A stretch of DNA of 64,000 bases from Andreesenia angusta (GTDB lineage Bacteria; Bacillota; Clostridia; Tissierellales; Gottschalkiaceae): assembly GCF_001855385.1 (NCBI RefSeq), contig NZ_MKIE01000002.1, positions 357,797 through 421,796 of the forward strand, given 5' to 3'. The notes beneath the pieces are model-generated. The model saw only the letters and a program-made list of their open reading frames with translations, made no database searches and was not told where the DNA came from. Positions 49,995 through 57,446 of this stretch are shown here, piece after piece; within the stretch, counting starts at the first letter, position 1; every line of letters starts with the position of its first letter. The position numbers and the translations under genes are program-made.

Positions 49995-50232
49995 TCTTAT
50001 TCCTCCTGTCCATGATTGTATCTAGCTCTATAGTTCTTTTTATTTCTCGATTCATGAGCTTATATGCCATCTGTATTCCAGAAGCATAGGCCCTTGTAAA
50101 CTCGTACTCGCTCTTCCTATCCCTGCTGTAGTTTGCTATCATTCTCTGATTCACGGAATACATGCTTACAAGCTCTCTTCCAAGCCTTGTTCGCCTTGCT
50201 ATATCAAACATTTTCTCTCTAGTCTTGCTCAC
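49984..50232 (-). CDS. Basic hypothetical early protein
   Basis: 82 aa, GTG start, Arg-rich helical protein. Overlaps the Gam gene start by 11 bp. Not recognised. Confidence 0.55.
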   Translation of the reverse strand: MSKTREKMFDIARRTRLGRELVSMYSVNQRMIANYSRDRKSEYEFTRAYASGIQMAYKLMNREIKRTIELDTIMDRRNKNAR

Positions 50233-50280
50233 GTTGATTCCTCCCTGTCGGTGTGATATACTACACCTAGACGATATTTT

Positions 50281-50454
50281 CTAGATGTTGTCGTTCCTGA
50301 AGTCTTCGCACACCATTGCGAAGGCTTTTCTTTTTTGCTCCCTTCTCTTTCTCTCTGCTCTCAGTGCCTTCTTTGCTTCATAAACTTCGATAAGCTTTCT
50401 ACCAAAGACACTCCCTATGCCTAATGTAATTCCTACTGCTATTAGATCTCCCAT
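50281..50454 (-). CDS. Small membrane-type phage protein
   Basis: 57 aa; one hydrophobic N-terminal helix (LIAVGITLGIGSVFG) followed by a highly basic cytoplasmic tail. Strong GGAGG site. Role unknown. Confidence 0.6.
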   Translation of the reverse strand: MGDLIAVGITLGIGSVFGRKLIEVYEAKKALRAERKRREQKRKAFAMVCEDFRNDNI

Positions 50455-50702
50455 CTTCGCTCCTCCTTCTTAATCAACTTACATATGGTAGATTTATCCA
50501 CCCCAAAAACCTCTCCTATTTCATCTAAGCTCATCCCTAATTCTTTCAACTTAACTAGCTCCATAGAATCTGTGGTCATCCATTTTGCTTTGATTCTTGG
50601 GTCACCTACCACCATGAATGCTCTTTCTACACTCATCTGCCTTGGCGAAAGTATCGCCAGGCAAAGAGCTGATATATTGTCTGCTAGGTCTATCGATGTC
50701 AC
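50442..50702 (-). CDS. HTH early regulatory protein
   Basis: 86 aa from GTG. C-terminal resolvase-type helix-turn-helix (LKELGMSLDEIGEVFGVDKSTICKLI). Overlaps the next gene by 13 bp. Confidence 0.68.
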   Translation of the reverse strand: MTSIDLADNISALCLAILSPRQMSVERAFMVVGDPRIKAKWMTTDSMELVKLKELGMSLDEIGEVFGVDKSTICKLIKKEERRWEI

Positions 50703-50704
50703 TG

Positions 50705-50893
50705 TTATCTCCTCCTGTTCATTAGAAACTCTTCAAAAGCTTTCTTCTCAACCTTATATCGCTTCCCTCTGCCTCCGAATATAAGCGGACACCCTTTGCT
50801 ATTCAGTATCCTGTAAGTTTCATCTCTGCTAAATCCATATATGTTCTGTATATCCTTCGTATTCAGTATCACTAGTGATGTTTGTGTCTCCAT
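50705..50893 (-). CDS. Excisionase-like DNA-binding protein
   Basis: 62 aa. MerR/Xis-type helix-turn-helix (LNTKDIQNIYGFSRDETYRILNSKGCP) with a basic wing. Could assist prophage excision with the integrase. Confidence 0.7.
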   Translation of the reverse strand: METQTSLVILNTKDIQNIYGFSRDETYRILNSKGCPLIFGGRGKRYKVEKKAFEEFLMNRRR

Positions 50894-50964
50894 TTCAGCA
50901 CCTCCCTTGTTTTGGTTTACTCCTTCCAGTTAAGGGTATTATTAGACCGGAAGGAGGTGATATT

Positions 50965-51126
50965 ATGAGTAAATCTGATAAAGAACTTGCTGTTGAAGTG
51001 GCGATAAAGCTTATTGAGAACAATAGCTATGTCTCAGGTCCTAAAACATCTACTCTCAATACAGAGTCTGTATGCAGTGTGATTAAGGCTGTTCACAAGA
51101 CTCTTGATAGTCTTGGAAGGGATTAG
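50965..51126 (+). CDS. Small plus-strand phage protein
   Basis: 53 aa, ATG after AAGGAGGTG; acidic, helical. Opposite in strand to the early genes and overlaps the tail of an antisense small gene. Not recognised. Confidence 0.6.
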   Translation: MSKSDKELAVEVAIKLIENNSYVSGPKTSTLNTESVCSVIKAVHKTLDSLGRD

Positions 51127-51256
51127 TATCTATTAGAATTTGGACTATACTCACAACCGCAATTTGTGAGCTATGGTCCAGTTCTTCAATAACGCGAAAT
51201 ACCTCATCTGCTTTATCTAACAATTCAATCTTCTTGAATATCTCTTCTTTCTTCAT
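51083..51256 (-). CDS. Small early phage protein
   Basis: 57 aa helical protein (KKEEIFKKIELLDKADEVF). GGAGGCGAGG site. Overlaps the plus-strand 50965-51126 gene by 44 bp in the antisense direction. Confidence 0.55.
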   Translation of the reverse strand: MKKEEIFKKIELLDKADEVFRVIEELDHSSQIAVVSIVQILIDTNPFQDYQESCEQP

Positions 51257-51276
51257 TTCCTCGCCTCCTTAATTTC

Positions 51277-51609
51277 TCAATTGAATGCCTTAACTTTGAT
51301 TCCAAACTGCCCAGCTAGGTCTCCCCACTCAGCTTCTATATAGCTGATGGCCTGGTGAAACCATTCTTCTATACAGACTTCATCTTCTTCTGGCCCATAT
51401 ATCAGTATCTTTACTAACACATCTTCACCGTTTGAAAGCTTAATCTTCGCTAGGTCAAATGTCAGGAATTCAAGTAGTTCTCGCTCTCCTGTTTCACAAC
51501 ACGTCCCTTCAAAATTATCCTTCCATATGTCATACAGAAGCCTTTCTACTTTCAGCACCTCGTTCTTGTTAATTAATGTCCCATCGTTTATGCTTATGAA
51601 TTTTGCCAT
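51277..51609 (-). CDS. Hypothetical early phage protein
   Basis: 110 aa, beta-rich N-terminus. Not recognised. AGGAGG upstream; between antirepressor and small early gene. Confidence 0.58.
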   Translation of the reverse strand: MAKFISINDGTLINKNEVLKVERLLYDIWKDNFEGTCCETGERELLEFLTFDLAKIKLSNGEDVLVKILIYGPEEDEVCIEEWFHQAISYIEAEWGDLAGQFGIKVKAFN

Positions 51610-51622
51610 TATCTATTCCTCC

Positions 51623-52363
51623 TTAAGCTATCTCTTTCAAATGTTCTAGTATGTCGTTTACGTCTGTTTCATAAAGCTTCAAAGCCACCTTGTAAAGGTC
51701 ATCTATATGTCCGAATTTCTCAGCGTATGCTATAGTCGTAAGATGGTCTTTCTTCTTGCTTTGCCTTATGTTATAGCCTTCCGTTCTCGCTTTAAGGTCC
51801 ATGTGATAAGTCTCTTTGTAGGACTTGTAAAGTTCCCTCCATCTTTCACTAAAATTCGCACCTCTATATCTAACCACTCTGTTTAATACGTTTCTCTTGG
51901 TCAGAACGTCTACGTCCATTACAGCGCCTTTTATAACTTCGTTTTTGTAGGCTATTGTGTCTTGGAGCTGCTTGACCTCTTGCTTATAATCAAGTAACTT
52001 TCTGTCTGCCATCTTAAGAGCTCTTGCGTAGACTGCTTCCGGTGTGTTCCAGGCTTTTTCTACTTCGATGAAGTACAGTCTTGCTTGCTTTCCTTTATCT
52101 GTCCTCTGTATCATAGAAAGTTCTTTTGCCATATCTAGCTTGATGACGTGATCTGTGATTTTTCTCTTTCCTCCAAAGGCTGTCTCGTCATAGTCATTTT
52201 TGACTATCACGGCAAAATCAACGTTTTCAGCAAATCCATACTCTGTCATTCTTTCAAACCACTTTGTGTATTGAGTCCCTACCTCTAGAAACTCATGCAA
52301 CTCTCTACCACTTACTATCTGCTCCTGATTGTCATTCATTTCGACTTTGATTAACTCGTTCAT
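51623..52363 (-). CDS. Phage antirepressor (AntA/AntB type)
   Basis: 246 aa. N-terminal AntA/AntB-like domain (VSGRELHEFLEVGTQYTKWFERMTEYGF; ITDHVIKLDMAKELSMIQRTDKGKQARLYF) and a C-terminal helical partner domain. Antagonises the CI-like repressor or other regulators. Confidence 0.88.
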   Translation of the reverse strand: MNELIKVEMNDNQEQIVSGRELHEFLEVGTQYTKWFERMTEYGFAENVDFAVIVKNDYDETAFGGKRKITDHVIKLDMAKELSMIQRTDKGKQARLYFIEVEKAWNTPEAVYARALKMADRKLLDYKQEVKQLQDTIAYKNEVIKGAVMDVDVLTKRNVLNRVVRYRGANFSERWRELYKSYKETYHMDLKARTEGYNIRQSKKKDHLTTIAYAEKFGHIDDLYKVALKLYETDVNDILEHLKEIA

Positions 52364-52414
52364 ATTTATGCCTCCTGTCTTTCTTAATATTTTCTTTGTT
52401 ATTCTTAGTTATTA

Positions 52415-52720
52415 TTAATTTACTGGATGTATCATTTCTAAAATGCTGTCAGCTATTTCTTTCGCTATAGGTGTCTGCTCTTTTCTTAAGTCTGCTACGT
52501 GCTTCATGTCTAGAGAGTATCTAATGATTGTATAGACGGCGTTTTTGATCTTGCATAAGTGCCAAGCGTAAATATCATTTTCCTTCCCCCAGTCTTCTAT
52601 AACGTCAGAAATGTAATGATGAGGCTTGACAGATTCCTCTTTTGATTTCATTTCCTCTATTAGCTTTTCTCTTTCTTCTTTTCTTATCTTTTCAATCAAC
52701 TCTCTTATGCTTGCGTCCAT
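52415..52720 (-). CDS. Hypothetical early phage protein
   Basis: 101 aa, helical, starts with a charged coiled segment (IRELIEKIRKEEREKLIEE). No recognised family. Early operon. Confidence 0.55.
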   Translation of the reverse strand: MDASIRELIEKIRKEEREKLIEEMKSKEESVKPHHYISDVIEDWGKENDIYAWHLCKIKNAVYTIIRYSLDMKHVADLRKEQTPIAKEIADSILEMIHPVN

Positions 52721-52756
52721 GTTAGGCCTCCTTTAATAACTGTTTTTTCTTAGTTT

Positions 52757-53461
52757 CTAGAGAAATCTTCCAGTCTCAGAGTCCCTTTCTCTTTTAAGAT
52801 GGCTCTTGGTTTGTCCAATTGGTTTTAGTAAGTTGTCATTTTCCCAGCCATATCTCATTCTGCTTTTAAGTGTATTTACTTTTATTCCTGAAATTCTCGA
52901 CCACTCTGTTAAAGTCTTTGTAATCCCTCTAATGGTTATCCTATTATTTGTTCTCTTGTTGAGTTGATTATTTTCAATGGTCGTCCATCTGCAATTTTTA
53001 GGCGTGTAGTTTCCGTCGTTGTCTATGCGATCTAGTTCTAAATCCTCTCTAAAACCATTATTAACTGCCCAATTATAGAAGCTTAAGTAGTCGTTTTTCC
53101 ACTCATCACAAACCTGAATGCCTCTACCTCCATAGTTCTTGAAGCTAATCGCATTCTCATTACAGCATCTTTGTTTCATAGAAGCCCATCTCTTGTATAG
53201 TGGATGTCTATGGCTTTGATTCGCCATGCCGTGACTGGTATTTCTCTTGGTTAGCATTTCTATCCTAATGCAACCACAACTCTTGGTCCCTCCACTTTTT
53301 AAATTGCCACTAGTCACCTCGGCAAAGTTTCCACAATCACACTCGCAGAGCCAAAACGGCTTGTACTTTGTGACTCCTATAAATTTGATAACTGTTAGCT
53401 TTCCAAACTTTTTTCCGGTTAAGTCACTAAAATTATGTGACCTTGTTTCGTGAAAATTCAT
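52757..53461 (-). CDS. Free-standing HNH homing endonuclease with zinc/AP2-like domains
   Basis: 234 aa. N-terminal Cys motif (WLCECDCG...SCGC), central HNH-type core (LYKRWASMKQRCCNE; LDRIDNDGNYTPKNCRW) and a C-terminal DNA-binding region with an HTH. Together with the GIY-YIG and intein-associated HNH genes, this phage has three homing endonucleases. Confidence 0.88.
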   Translation of the reverse strand: MNFHETRSHNFSDLTGKKFGKLTVIKFIGVTKYKPFWLCECDCGNFAEVTSGNLKSGGTKSCGCIRIEMLTKRNTSHGMANQSHRHPLYKRWASMKQRCCNENAISFKNYGGRGIQVCDEWKNDYLSFYNWAVNNGFREDLELDRIDNDGNYTPKNCRWTTIENNQLNKRTNNRITIRGITKTLTEWSRISGIKVNTLKSRMRYGWENDNLLKPIGQTKSHLKRERDSETGRFL

Positions 53462-53484
53462 TCCTCATAGCCTCCTCATTCGAT

Positions 53485-53709
53485 TCAATTAATACATTTG
53501 GTTAGTTTGTTTTTAAAAAAAATCCTATCTACATCTTCTATAGCTAAGTCTAAAATATTAGATATCTTTTCCACATCTTTTAAAGTGAATGCCCTTGTTC
53601 CTGACTCTTTATTGTGGTAAGTCTGTAGGGTAACGCCCATCCTACTTGCCATATCTGCTTGAGTTAACCCTTTCTTACTTCTCTCTCCAACCAGTTCGTA
53701 ATTCTTCAA
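53485..53709 (-). CDS. Cro-like HTH regulator
   Basis: 74 aa from TTG after GGAGGTGATACT. XRE helix-turn-helix (LTQADMASRMGVTLQTYHNKE). First gene of the leftward early operon, divergent from the CI-like repressor, so a Cro-type role is inferred. Confidence 0.85.
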   Translation of the reverse strand: MKNYELVGERSKKGLTQADMASRMGVTLQTYHNKESGTRAFTLKDVEKISNILDLAIEDVDRIFFKNKLTKCIN

Positions 53710-53734
53710 AGTATCACCTCCGCCTTGCTAACCG

Positions 53735-53844
53735 TTTGGTTTAATTAAATAATACTACAACGTTTGGTTAGTGTCAACGATTTTTTTAATTTTTTTATAA
53801 TTTTCGGTTAGTTTTTTAACATAATGGTATATATATACTATAAT
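53735..53844. promoter_or_regulatory. Lysogeny switch: divergent promoters and operators
   Basis: Leftward promoter: TTGACA (53772-53777), 17-bp spacer, TATTAT (53749-53754). Rightward promoter: TTAACA (53816-53821), 17-bp spacer, TATAAT (53839-53844). Repeats of TTTGGTTAG type at 53735, 53763 and 53803 are spaced through the region, one within the leftward spacer. They are candidate operators for the CI/Cro pair. Confidence 0.75.
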
Positions 53845-53862
53845 TAATGGTAAGGAGAGGTG

Positions 53863-54213
53863 ATGAAAATGAGCCAAACGGAAAGTATAGGAAAGAGAAT
53901 TCAAGGTTTATTAGAACTTAGAAATATGACGCAAAGAGAGTTAGCTAGCAAAGTTGGAATCACCGAAGTAAGCATAGGTAGGTATGTAAAAGACTCTAGA
54001 GAGCCCAAAGGAAGAGTTCTTGCAGATATAGCTGACGCACTAGATAGTACAACCGATTATTTACTCGGCCGCACCGACGACCCGAACGGAGAAGAAGATA
54101 TCGTCACTATAGCAGCGCACCATGACGGTGACGAGTTCTCGGACGAAGAGAAAGAGATGATAGAGAAGTTCAAGGATATGGTCAGGGAAATGAAGAAGAA
54201 AAAAAGAAGTTAG
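53863..54213 (+). CDS. CI-like lysogeny repressor
   Basis: 116 aa from ATG at 53863 (AAGGAG upstream). XRE domain (NMTQRELASKVGITEVSIGRYVKD) and acidic C-terminus. No cleavage domain is present; inactivation may be through the ImmA-like protease encoded nearby. Confidence 0.88.
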   Translation: MKMSQTESIGKRIQGLLELRNMTQRELASKVGITEVSIGRYVKDSREPKGRVLADIADALDSTTDYLLGRTDDPNGEEDIVTIAAHHDGDEFSDEEKEMIEKFKDMVREMKKKKRS

Positions 54214-54230
54214 ATTAAGGGGGATAACGT

Positions 54231-54668
54231 ATGGATCTTACAGATTCTTTGTTCAAGTCTTTGATGGCCAAAGACAAGATATTTGAGGAAACACCTAATC
54301 TTCCGTCCAACAACCAGAAAGCTCAGTTTCAAGTTTCGAGTTTGGATGGAAGAGATAAGTTTATAGTGGATATAGATAGGCGAGGGAAAATCGAGATGAA
54401 GTCAAAGTTGCAAGAAAGATATGCCGGAAACCAAGTTTTAGTCAGAATAGACGCGAACTCTCCGCCACATACCAATCCAGACTCAACTACCACTTCTTGA
54501 AACCACATACATATCTACAAAGAAGAATACGGGCTATCTTGGGCTTATGATATCGAAACGTTTCATGAAAATCTTTTCGATAATCTAAAGAATTTCAATA
54601 AACTCTTCATGGACTTCTGTTCCTATTGTAATATAGAGATAGGAAATGATTTTCAGATGGTCATATAA
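54231..54668 (+). pseudogene. DUF6978-like gene interrupted by an in-frame TGA
   Basis: Codons 1-89 read PPHTNPD...TTTS, then TGA at 54498-54500. The same frame continues NHIHIYKEEYGLSWAYDI... for 55 further codons to TAA at 54666-54668. The joined sequence resembles DUF6978 proteins, which end in HIHIYxExYG...WAY. A single-base change (for example TGG) would restore a 145-aa protein. It is partnered with the DUF1828-like gene. Confidence 0.65.
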
Positions 54669-54692
54669 TTTCACGAAAGGGGTTGGTTTATA

Positions 54693-55460
54693 ATGACTAA
54701 TACATTTTCTGATATATATATAAAGTGGATAAAAGAAAATATCGAAGAAAAACAAATCAGTGAAAATATTTTTAGAATAACTACTCCTTTTCTAGATAGA
54801 AATAACGATCATATAGAAGTTTATGTAGTCAAGGAAAGCAACGGCTCTTTAACTATAACTGATGACGGAAACACTCTAGGGGAATTAGCTTTATCTGGCT
54901 TCAGCATACAAGGAAGTCCTAAGCGTAAGCATGCGCTTGAAACTATACTGAAATCCCACGGAGTGTCTATGGGTGATGATGGCGACCTTTTTGTAGAAGC
55001 GAACATGTCAAACTTTCCTTCGAAGAAGCATATGCTGACCCAGTGTATGATAAAAGTGAGTGATTTATTTGTACTGAGCCATAGTAGCGTTAAGTCATTC
55101 TTCCTTGAAGATGTTCGTAACTTCTTTGAAAATAACGATATTAGATATACCGAAGGTCCTTCTTTTGTGGGGAAAAGCAAGCTGGTGAATAACTACGATT
55201 TTGTGATTCCACATTACAAAAAAGCTCCCGAAAGAATAGTTAGAGTTATAAATGATCTTAGGCCAGACTACGCTAGATCAATAATGTTCTCATGGGACGA
55301 TATAAAAGATGTTAGACCTAATAACTCTGTTTTATATACTTTTGTAAATGATCAAGACAAGAAACCTTCAAAGGATGCGTTACAAGCGTTGTCTGAATAT
55401 GATATTAAATACGTTCTTTGGAGTGAAAGAAATAACTCCATAAATGAGCTATCTGCTTAA
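54693..55460 (+). CDS. DUF1828/DUF1829 protein
   Basis: 255 aa. IEVYVVKESNGSLTITDDGNTLGEL is typical of DUF1828, and the C-terminal half resembles DUF1829. Often found next to DUF6978 in mobile elements. Function unknown. Confidence 0.82.
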   Translation: MTNTFSDIYIKWIKENIEEKQISENIFRITTPFLDRNNDHIEVYVVKESNGSLTITDDGNTLGELALSGFSIQGSPKRKHALETILKSHGVSMGDDGDLFVEANMSNFPSKKHMLTQCMIKVSDLFVLSHSSVKSFFLEDVRNFFENNDIRYTEGPSFVGKSKLVNNYDFVIPHYKKAPERIVRVINDLRPDYARSIMFSWDDIKDVRPNNSVLYTFVNDQDKKPSKDALQALSEYDIKYVLWSERNNSINELSA

Positions 55461-55463
55461 CTT

Positions 55464-55495
55464 TAATCATTTTGCCGATGTCAGCAAAATGATTA
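55464..55495 (+). terminator. Perfect 12-bp hairpin after DUF1828 gene
   Basis: TAATCATTTTGC (55464-55475) pairs with GCAAAATGATTA (55484-55495). The T-run is weak (GGTTAAAGATAATTTT), so terminator or operator. Confidence 0.5.
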
Positions 55496-55537
55496 GGTTA
55501 AAGATAATTTTACGACTTAAAAGGAGTGATTAACACC

Positions 55538-55690
55538 ATGTCCACTATAATATGCTACTGCTCCAATGTAACCGAGCAAGAGATAGTTGACGCTATAGAT
55601 AATGGAGCTAATAGTCTTTCAGATATAAAGACTGTTACAGGGGCTTGTACTGTGGGAAGGTGCAAGGAGCTTCATCCTAAAGGGACTTGA
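55538..55690 (+). CDS. BFD-like [2Fe-2S] protein
   Basis: 50 aa. CYCSNVTEQEIVDAIDNGA and TGACTVGRC supply the four cysteines of a BFD-like [2Fe-2S] domain. AAAAGGAG site. Small iron-sulfur BFD proteins mobilise iron or form redox partners; their presence in a phage lysogeny region is unusual. Confidence 0.8.
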   Translation: MSTIICYCSNVTEQEIVDAIDNGANSLSDIKTVTGACTVGRCKELHPKGT

Positions 55691-55740
55691 TGTTCTAGGG
55701 ACATTCTAAAGTTGTTAGAAGAGTATAATAAATAGTTTTG

Positions 55741-55779
55741 ATAAGCTACTGATATGAGATATTCATATCAGCTTATTTA
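55741..55779 (+). terminator. Hairpin downstream of the BFD-like gene
   Basis: CTGATATGA (55749-55757) pairs with TCATATCAG (55763-55771), flanked by AAGCT/AGCTT and a T/A-rich tract. Confidence 0.65.
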
Positions 55780-55866
55780 TAGGCATAGGTGGAAATATAC
55801 TCTAGTTTATGGAGTATGAGGTATTAAAGGGAATGAGAATATAATATTTTTTTAAGGGGGATTGCC

Positions 55867-56316
55867 ATGTATGAAAAGCTACTAATTGAATATGAAGAAG
55901 AAGTTGAAATCATTGAAAGCCCCCTATCTGGCAAAATAAAGGGGCTCTATTCTGATAGTACTATTGCCATAAATAGCAAGCTTACCGATGTAGAAAAGTC
56001 CTGTGTGATAGCAGAGGAACTGGGCCACCACTACACCACCGCTGGAGACATCCTGGATCAGTCGGAGGTCTCCAATAGAAAGCTTGAGAAAGTAGCCCGC
56101 AACTGGGGATATGAAAAGCTTGTAGGTCTAATAGACTTAGTGAATGCCTATAAATCAGGGGTGAGAAATAGGCACGAGCTTGCAGAGTTCCTGGAAGTTA
56201 CTGAGGAGTTCATAGAAGAGGCTTTGAATTACTACAGGGAAAAGCATGGGCTATTTGCTAAAGTAGACAACTACATAGTTTATTTTGAGCCGCTGGGGGT
56301 TTTGGAGAAGTTTTAA
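55867..56316 (+). CDS. ImmA/IrrE-type metalloprotease
   Basis: 149 aa. Zinc motif AEELGHHYTT and HTH-like C-terminal half. Cleaves or controls the XRE-type repressor on induction in ICEBs1-like elements; by analogy it may release the CI-like repressor. AAGGGGG upstream. Confidence 0.88.
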   Translation: MYEKLLIEYEEEVEIIESPLSGKIKGLYSDSTIAINSKLTDVEKSCVIAEELGHHYTTAGDILDQSEVSNRKLEKVARNWGYEKLVGLIDLVNAYKSGVRNRHELAEFLEVTEEFIEEALNYYREKHGLFAKVDNYIVYFEPLGVLEKF

Positions 56317-56341
56317 TTTTTTAAATTTAAGGAGATATAGT

Positions 56342-56392
56342 GTGAAAAGCAACAATGAACTTTGCAGTATAAAGGAGCAGTTTTATGTCTAA
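56342..56392 (+). CDS. Possible 16-aa leader peptide
   Basis: GTG at 56342 after AAGGAG encodes 16 codons ending TAA at 56390-56392, overlapping the ATG of the nuclease gene. Translation here could couple to the downstream gene. Weak evidence. Confidence 0.3.
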   Translation: MKSNNELCSIKEQFYV

Positions 56393-57446
56393 ACATAATG
56401 ACTACATGAACTTAGAATACGATCTAGCTGGATCTAGAAGTAAAAACAGATTTAAAAATGAACTCTTATGGGGGTTGTCTAAAATTTTTGATTTGTACAA
56501 AAATAATATAAACTTTAGTGTTATTTTTGATTATGTATGTGATATCGAAGTGCACTTTGATGACTCATATGAGTTTTATCAAATTAAAACCAGTAAAGGC
56601 AGTAGTGCCTATACATTATCCAAAATACTAAAGCCTACAAATGGAAGCTCTGTTCTAGGGAAACTGTTTGATTTGAAGCATCAATCTATAAAAAATGGTC
56701 TGGATTCTAAAATAGCATTAGTGTGTAATAAGGCCCTTAAAGATTTTTGTAACAAAGAGCATAGCGACCGAGAAATATTAGAGTTTAATAGCCTAAAAAC
56801 ATCTTGTAAGGACAAAATCATCAATATTTTAAGTACAGAACTTGGAGAGTTCTTTGATTTAGATAACTCTTATTTTATCTATAGTGAGATGAACCTAAAT
56901 AACTGTGAAGATGAATTTTTAGGCAAAACAGTGCGATTTTACTCTGAGGTTACTAACTCTGAATTAGCAAATCCCTTAAAACTATATAATCTTTTAAAAA
57001 GCGAAATTGAAATTAAATCTAGCTACGAGTTGGCCTGCAACGATTATGATTCTTTAATTTTAAAAAAGGCTCTCACAAAAAGAGACCTGGATAAAATATT
57101 GGATCTTTACTATAATGGACCTACGTTAACAGAAAAAGTTACTGAATTTATAAATAGCGAAGTTGAAAGTTTTCGTAAAAGATTAGCTTGGAAAAAAGCC
57201 TTTTCAAAACTCTATAGAGAATTTTCAGTATCTAGCTTTCTAGAAGCTCTAGATAAAAAAGTTAGAGAATATATAGTGATAAATATCGATGACTTTGATT
57301 GTTCTAGATTTGAATTAATCGATAAACTCTATCCGATATTTAAAGGTGATTTTGGACCAGAGTTTGAAGAAAGTGATATACGAGTGTTTTTACTTTTTGT
57401 TATAATAAAGCTCGAGGAGGGAAGTCATGAGCAGTTTATTAGTTAA
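56385..57446 (+). CDS. DUF4297-like nuclease subunit of a defence-type operon
   Basis: 353 aa. N-terminal region (about 17-75) shows a PD-(D/E)xK arrangement: ENR-like NRFKNELLWG, then VCDIEVHF with D53 and YQIK with K68. The C-terminal 200 residues are helical and unrecognised. Similar nuclease domains are effectors in Cap4/Lamassu systems. Overlaps the next gene by 20 bp, indicating one operon. The sequence is visibly AT-richer than the structural genes. Confidence 0.75.
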   Translation: MSKHNDYMNLEYDLAGSRSKNRFKNELLWGLSKIFDLYKNNINFSVIFDYVCDIEVHFDDSYEFYQIKTSKGSSAYTLSKILKPTNGSSVLGKLFDLKHQSIKNGLDSKIALVCNKALKDFCNKEHSDREILEFNSLKTSCKDKIINILSTELGEFFDLDNSYFIYSEMNLNNCEDEFLGKTVRFYSEVTNSELANPLKLYNLLKSEIEIKSSYELACNDYDSLILKKALTKRDLDKILDLYYNGPTLTEKVTEFINSEVESFRKRLAWKKAFSKLYREFSVSSFLEALDKKVREYIVINIDDFDCSRFELIDKLYPIFKGDFGPEFEESDIRVFLLFVIIKLEEGSHEQFIS

